DNA of 64,000 nt from assembly GCA_026008535.1 (NCBI GenBank), contig BRKX01000010.1, positions 1,873,001 through 1,937,000 on the forward strand, in the 5' to 3' direction. The stretch's first letter is position 1; each line of letters starts with the position of its first letter. The notes under the pieces are model-generated. The model saw only the letters and a list, made by a program, of their open reading frames with translations, searched no databases and was not told where the DNA came from. Both the position numbers and the translations under genes were made by a program. Positions 58,056 to 64,000 of this stretch are shown here, piece by piece. The stretch is from Perilla frutescens (Eukaryota; Streptophyta; Magnoliopsida; Lamiales; Lamiaceae).

Positions 58056-61000
58056 TCAAAAAGAAAGTGGAGAGAGAGAATCTAAGTGAGAAAGATAGTG
58101 GCGAAGAGAGAGAGTAAACATATTAGCCAGTTGATTATCTGTACTAATATACTCTAACTTTAATAGCTTCTTTTCAACTAAATCCCTAATAAAATGATAC
58201 CTCAAGTGGATGTGTTTGGATTTGGAATGATGAACTGGGTTCTTTGCAAGGTTGATGACACTTGTATTATCACAGAGCATCACCAAGGGGTTGCTTTCTA
58301 ATACATAATCATCCAACATTGACTTCAGCCATATCAACGGTGTTGAACAGCTCCCGGCGGCCATATATTCGGACTCGGCTGTGGACAATGAAATACAGTT
58401 TTGCTTTTTGATGTGCCAAGAGATGAGGTTGTTTCCTAGATAGCAACATCCTCCACTTGTACTTCGTCTATCATCTATCTCTCCAGCCCAGTCGGCATCA
58501 CTGTACCCAACAAGATCTATAGTTGTGTCCTTTGTGAACCATAGTCCCAATTCACATGTTCCAGCTACATACCGAATGATCCTTTTTACCGCCTTAAGGT
58601 GTTCCTCCTTGGGATAGGACTGAAATCGAGCACATGCACAAACACTGTACATGATATCTGGTCGACTAGCGGTCAGGTAAAGGAGACTTCCGATCATTGA
58701 TCTGTATAAAGTTGGATCAACTTCAAGTCCAACTGCATCCTTTGACAACTTTTCAGTCGTACTCATGAGAGTCCTCATGTGCTTTGCATTCTCCAAACCG
58801 AACTTCTTTACAAGATTTTTGGCATATTTTGTCTATGAGACGAAAACACCATTTTCCTTTTGTTTGACTTGAAGTCCAAGAAAGTTGCTAAGTTCACCGA
58901 CCATACTCATTTCAAAAGATGTGGACATTGCTTCAACAAATTCCTTCAAAGCTTTCTCACTTGTCGATCCAAACACTATATCGTCGACATAGATTTGAGC
59001 GATCGTGAGTAAATCCTTTTCTTTCTTGAAGAATAGAGTTCTATCGGCATGACCCCTGAAAAATCCAAATTCAAGCAAAAATTCGGTTAACCGACTATAC
59101 CAAGCTCTTGGAGCTTATTTTAGTCCGTATAACGCTTTCGGTAACTTATAAACATGATTTGGATTTGTTGGGTCTTCAAAACCTTTGGGTTGTTCCACGT
59201 AAGCTTCATCTTCAAGTACTCCATTTAAAAATGCTGCCTTAACATCCATTTGATGAAGAGTGATGTTAAGATAACATGCAATGGCAAAAAGTAACCTGAT
59301 GGACTCTATTCGTGCAACGGGAGCAAAAGTCTCATCATAGTCAATCCCCTCTACTTGAGTGTAACCTTGGGCAACTAAGCGGGCTTTATTTCTAATGATA
59401 TTTTCAAATTCATCAGTTTTATTTTTAAATATCCACTTAGTTCCTATCACATTTATCCCAGAAGGTCTAGGCATAAGTGTCCAGACTTTGTTCCTAACAA
59501 ACTCAAGTAGCTCAGCTTGCATAGCACTTATCCAGAACTCATCTTTTAATGCTTCATTCACATTTTTAGGTTTAATCATGGATAAAAAGACAACAGTACC
59601 AACTTCATTGATAACACATGACAAGCACACCATCCTTACCATTTCCTTGTAATTGATAGGAGTTTTACCTCTAGTTCTGACCCCTTCGTGAACATCTCCA
59701 ATGACTTGGTCAATTGGATGATCTTTGCGAATCTTGCTCGGTGGGTCTCTTCTAGTGGTTCCCTGAACTACTTCTTGAATCTCTGAATCGTGTAAGCAGA
59801 GGTTCGATCCAGATCCTTCTGAAAGTGCATCCTTACTTGTCTCTGAAGTGGGCTCAACTTCAGGATTGACTCTTCCTTCTTCCTCACTGGTTCTTCCTGT
59901 CCTTCCCTGTATCTCAATCAAATCATTAGTATCGTCATCAGGAGTGTACAAACTGGCCATATCATCAAATCTCACATTCACACTTTCCATAACAGTTTTT
60001 GTTCTGAGGTTATAAGTACGGTAAGTATGACTATTAAGCGAATAACCAATAAACACACCTTTATCACTTTTGGGATCAAATTTGTACAAATAATCCCTAT
60101 CATTCAAAATGTAGCAAACACAACCGAAAACATGTAGATATTTCATGTTGGGTTTTTTACCATTTAGAATTTCATATAACATCATGGTGGTTCCGGTTCT
60201 TAAGTTCACATGATTACTTACATAGCAGGCAGTGTTTAAAGCTTCAGCCCAAAAACGTTTGGACAACTTCTTAGATTGTAACATGACAGTGGCCATCTCT
60301 TGTAGAGTCCTATTCTTTCATTCAGCTACACCATTTTGCTGAGGTGTTTTAGGGGCCGAGTATTCATGATGAATACCTTCTTTTATGCAAAAGTTTAGGA
60401 GTTGAAGATTTTCGAACTCCCTTCCATGGTCAGATCTTATTCTCTTAACACAACAATGGTAGAAATTTCTAATATTAGCATATAGTTCTAAGAAAACATC
60501 ATAGGTTTCACCTTTGTTACTTAGAAACTTTACCCAAGCATACCTGGAGAGGTCATCGACAATCACAAAGGAATACCGTTTACCTCCAAGGCTTTCTACC
60601 TCTGCTGGCTCTATAAGATCCATGTAAAGCAATTCAAAATAGCTTTGAGTGGCAAAAGGTCTCTCGAAAGTTGTCACAACAGGATGCGAAGTTTTGACTT
60701 GCTCTCCTTTTTGACAATCTCCACACAATCTTGGATTTGATACATTCAACTTTGGCACTCCAAGAACAGCATTGAGTCTCTGAAGATTCTCCATGTTGCG
60801 GAAGTTTGTATGACCCAATATTTGATGCCAAAGTTGTACATCATTCACCTGCGCACTCAAACAGCTTTTTCTCTTAGTTTCATAAATATTATTAGAAGAT
60901 CTTACCCCAAAGATCACATGTTTGCTGTTGTTATCAACCACAGTGCAACTTTGCTTATCAAAGATGACAGTAAAGTTGTCATCACAGAGTTGGCTGATAC

Positions 61001-63112
61001 TGATGAGGTTCGCTGTAAGACCTTGAACATATGATACATTGTCTAGCTTTGGAAGACCAGGACTGTTTAGGATTCCGTGTCCTATAATCTTGCCGTTTGA
61101 TCCTCCTCCAAAGGTAACTTCGCTGCCATTAATCTTCTGATAGTTGGACAGGTAACATAGAGATCCAGTCATGTGATGAAAGCACCCGCTGTCAAAGTAC
61201 CAAGTTGCTGAATCATCAGCTACTGATGTAGTGAAGACAACTTTACAAGTGTCTTTGGAGACACCTTTGGGTTTCCAAACCATATTCCTGGTTTTGTCAC
61301 TTTTGATTGTAAAACCTGATTTTGATGCTTGTGTCCTCAGATGAATCTCCTTTTTATGTTCCTGCAAAAAACTATGGCAGAAAGGTTTTATATGACCCGG
61401 GAGAAAACAATAGTGACAAACAAATCTCCTACGTTTCTTACTCACTGATGGAGTGGGATGAACTTTCTGTGCTTCTACAAAGGGTTTTCCATGGGTGGAC
61501 ATGATTTGTGTAAAGACAGACTTTACAGTTTTATCATAACCTATGCCATGAGAAGTTACCTGGGTTTGAGCAAGAACTTCATCGAGTTTGGAAGTACCAG
61601 TGTTGAGCCTTTTGAAGGTTTCATTAGCATGATTGAGTTGAATCCTCATGTTGTCAATCTCTGCATCTTTCTTTGTCAACATCACTTCCAACTTTGCAAG
61701 GGACGCCTTCTGACTAGTGGATTCCTCATTGAGTGACTCAATCTTCTTACACTGTTTGATCCACTTAGCATACAGCTCCTTGTAGAGTTCCTGCAACTTT
61801 ATTAGCAACTCTAGAGTTTCTTCCTCAGTAACTTCTTCTTCCTCATCTGCAGTAGTTATTATAGTATTAAAACAGAAGAGAGTTTCATAATAGGACTCAT
61901 CATACCTGTCAGAAGTTATCTCAACTTCTGTAAGTTTTGAATTGTCCAGTCCGGCACATACTGCAGTTAAGGCTGCGTGTTCGTAGCTTGCATCATCTGA
62001 GATTTCTTCCACAAATATCCCTGATGTGTCCAGCTCACTATCGCTAAGGGATAGGAATGTGACAGGCTTTCCAAGTTTTCTAAAAGTGTTTGCACTTCAT
62101 TTGCAAAATGCCCATAGCCTTTGCACTCATAGCATTGAACAGTGGAGAAATCTTTCACTTCCTTTGGTCTAAAGTGATCTGATGCAGCACGCTTCATGAT
62201 CTTGGGTTCTTTTCCAGGTGAGTTCATCTTTTCATAAATTACCAAAGGTCCGGACGAGTCATGACGAGGCTTTTGTTGTTCAGCACCTCCGTTCTGTTGT
62301 TTTCCTCTGTTAGCTCAGATGAGAGTGTTGAGTCTTTTGGTGAGAAGAGCATAGTCCGGATTCTTTTCACTGATCTCTTCAAGATCTTCATCCTCTTCTT
62401 CGTCATAAGCTGAAGTTGACTTTGAAGTTGACCCAGCTGTCAGGGCAATTCCCTTTTTCTTTGACCCACCCTTCTCATTCATTTCCATTTCATAGGTCTT
62501 CAGATCATTCATCAGCTTTGTGAAGTCCAAACATCCAGTAGTTGTTGTCGTGTCAATAGCAACAACCTTCATATCAAAATGAGGTGTTAGAGTTCTTAAA
62601 GCTTTAGAAACTAACCTTTTGTTGGTGATTGGATCACCAAGATCAGTGCACTCGTTTGCAATCTCAAGCAATTTGTTGCAATATTCTCCAACAGTTTCAT
62701 CTTCCCCCATCTTAATGTTCTCAAATTTTGTGGTGAGAATGCGATGTCTTGATTCTTTAATTCCAACATCTCCTTCGCAATGTTGCTGAAGAATATCTCA
62801 CGCTTCTTTGGCCGTCTCACAGTTTCTTATGAGTTTGAACATTTGAATATCCAAGGAAGACTGAATTGCGTTGAGTGCCTTGTCATTGAAGGTAGCATCT
62901 TCATTTTGTGACCTGGTCCATTCTTCTGGAGGGGTACGAATTGTATCTCCTTTGGCATCAACGGTCTTAGGATGCGTCCATGCCTTTTGAACAGCATTCC
63001 ATGCTTTTGCATCAATTAATTTGATGCACGCTCTCATTCGAACTTTCCAAAAGGAATAGTTCATGCCATCGAGAACAGGAGGTTTGTTGAACAACGGGTT
63101 TGTGCAATCCAT
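58056..63112 (-). pseudogene. Copia gag-pol, degraded by stops and one frameshift
   Basis: Gag starts at 63112 (MDCTNPLFNKPPVLDGMNY) with FWKVRMRACI and a UBN2-type region, then a CCHC knuckle CYECKGYGHFANE whose last Cys is lost through a one-base deletion near 62096. Pol follows in the next frame: protease WYFDSGCFHHM, integrase HHCC (WHQILGHTN, CGDCQKG) and DDE (LYMDLIEP, RSDHGREF, QQNGVAE), reverse transcriptase (GIDYDETFAPVAR, LHQMDVKAAFLNG, YVDDIVFG) and RNase H (YSDADWAG, STAESEYMA). In-frame stops lie at 62798-62800, 62315-62317, 60318-60320, 59115-59117 and 58833-58835. Domain order is complete, so this is a recently dead autonomous element. Confidence 0.92.
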
Positions 63113-63156
63113 TGAACTTACAAAAATAGGATCACCACTTAGTGTGTCAAGTGTAG

Positions 63157-63171
63157 GCTCTTGATGCCAAT
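63157..63171 (-). promoter_or_regulatory. Copia primer-binding site
   Basis: The minus strand reads TTGGCATCAAGAGCC immediately inside the 5' LTR, close to the initiator-Met tRNA type TGGTATCAGAGC used by most plant copia elements, with a base change and an extra A. Confidence 0.6.
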
Positions 63172-63782
63172 TGAAGAAACCGAATTCTCGGTTCTGACAG
63201 AGTTGTGATCAAAGTTGTATCTAAAGTTGAGACAACTTTGAACATGCAGCGGAATATAGAAACACACAATGGATTGAAAAATTTCACGAGATTATATTTC
63301 AATAATCTCGCGAAGTGCCTTAGGGCGAAATATTCACTATGAATTTGTGAAATACAAAAACACTACAAGTAAACTCTTACTAAACGTAAGACACTTTATC
63401 TCTTCATTCGCAGAAGGTCGTGACTAAAGTTGTCTTAACTAATATTTGTAGAAAACTAATATCTCTTAATATAGATCTGGTATATCTCTATGGATTCGTA
63501 TCTAACACTATACAACTGATTCCTATTTATACACACTGATTACTTGATCTTTACTCATATATCTTGCACGAAAACCACTCCCTCCATCTCTCCTTGACTT
63601 TAGCCGCAAGGAACAAACTTCCCATAGATATAAGAACAACCATATCTTGGACTTTATTCTTCAAGACTTGGTCAAAACATATGTGCACTCATCTATTAAT
63701 TTCTCCTGCATAATAAATCAAAGAAAGACAAAACAAAAAAAAAACTATATTCAAAATAATAACAAACTAAACGGTTTCAACA
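63172..63782 (-). repeat. 5' LTR of the copia element
   Basis: 611 bp, paired with 55055-55657. It has an extra 'gtgactaaagttgtctt'-type segment near 63420 relative to the other LTR. TTCCC follows directly. Confidence 0.9.
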
Positions 63783-64000
63783 TTCCCAACATTAGAGCTG
63801 ATGTTGCATCTTATAGGGCAGTCCATGAAATTAAAGCATGCTAGCTCATCATTTTGGCGTCAAAATATATATACAGTATCATCGATGAATTGTTCGACTT
63901 CTATGAGAAGAAACTCGAATCCTCACCGATTTTAAACAACATCGACAACGATAAAACCATCATAAAACAACTTCGGGATAAATTTGATGAAGAATGCATT

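Larger units (their letters stand above)
55055..63782 (-). mobile_element. Ty1/copia LTR retrotransposon with an extra 3' gene
   Basis: LTRs 55055-55657 and 63172-63782 start TGAAGAAAC and end TTTCAACA. The perfect 5-bp duplication TTCCC lies at 55050-55054 and 63783-63787. On the minus strand the order is 5' LTR, primer site, gag, protease, integrase, reverse transcriptase, RNase H, then a separate coding region (56075-57988), polypurine tract (AAAAGGGGGAGAT), 3' LTR. The integrase-before-RT order marks copia. The gag type and a gene downstream of pol suggest the SIRE/Maximus branch, though its LTRs are usually longer. The LTR pair differs by only a few percent by eye, so the insertion is young. 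Confidence 0.9.
54041..63963 (+). pseudogene. SABATH copy S8: dead copy, exon 3 split by a copia element
   Basis: The start codon position reads ATA (54041-54043) below a conserved TATA context. Exon 1 beyond it and all of exon 2 are missing; a small inverted-repeat element sits there instead. Intron 2 is recognisable from about 54265. The exon 3 acceptor is mutated (tgctcgg instead of ctcag), the first part (54905-55054) contains TAA TAG at the PTPQQ site, and the frame is split at 'attccc' by the copia insertion. The rest resumes at 63783 and has two small insertions (near 63832 and 63870) before homology ends at about 63963. Several lesions predate or are independent of the copia insertion. 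Confidence 0.85.

Overview
This window is nuclear DNA of a flowering plant, most likely a eudicot. The genes have short exons with GT..AG introns, the sequence is AT-rich, and nearly every class of plant transposable element is present. I cannot name the species from sequence alone; an asterid such as a Lamiales member is only a guess.

The host content is one tandem array of SABATH-family carboxyl methyltransferase genes, all on the + strand, called S1 to S8 here. Each full copy has three exons: exon 1 of 93 bp, exon 2 of 648 bp and exon 3 of about 342 bp, with phase-0 junctions and about 360 aa in total. S2 (5015-10247), S6 (44021-45969) and S7 (49439-51799) have open exons, good splice sites and a TATA box about 50 bp before the ATG. 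S1 (552-1558), S3 (33773-35033), S4 (35852-36193), S5 (39887-40262) and S8 (54041-63963) are truncated, fused or interrupted. The spacers after S4, S5, S6 and S7 are copies of one another, so the array grew by unequal crossing-over of a gene-plus-spacer unit of about 4 kb.

Layout. 1-366 is a probable LTR end. 552-1558 is S1. 1677-4351 is a CACTA element with an internal 438-bp tandem repeat. 5015-10247 is S2, whose introns hold a hAT-like element with a nested MITE, a SINE pair and three foldback or TIR elements. 11845-13942 is a 2.1-kb hAT-like element. 14292-32897 is a nest: a Stowaway MITE is split by a gag-protease-only Ty3/gypsy element (14362-32702). That element carries an hAT transposon (17520-21178) and a solo LTR (22432-29478), and the solo LTR in turn contains a MULE (25363-29392). 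33773-54040 holds S3 to S7 and their spacers. 54041-64000 is the dead copy S8, whose exon 3 is split by an 8.7-kb Ty1/copia element (55055-63782, minus strand) carrying an extra gene downstream of pol.

The three intact SABATH proteins probably methylate a small-molecule carboxylic acid using S-adenosylmethionine; the substrate cannot be read from sequence. They share two uncommon pocket residues and differ from one another in a block near residues 220-240, as expected of duplicated specialised-metabolism enzymes. No RNA gene, CRISPR array or bacterial-type system was seen. I did not find a wholly new biological system. The most interesting features are the decay and remodelling of the methyltransferase array, a hAT-like MITE family with GAGCTCGAGC-rich ends, a pol-less gypsy element, a copia element with a third gene, and a foldback carrying a possible B3-domain fragment.
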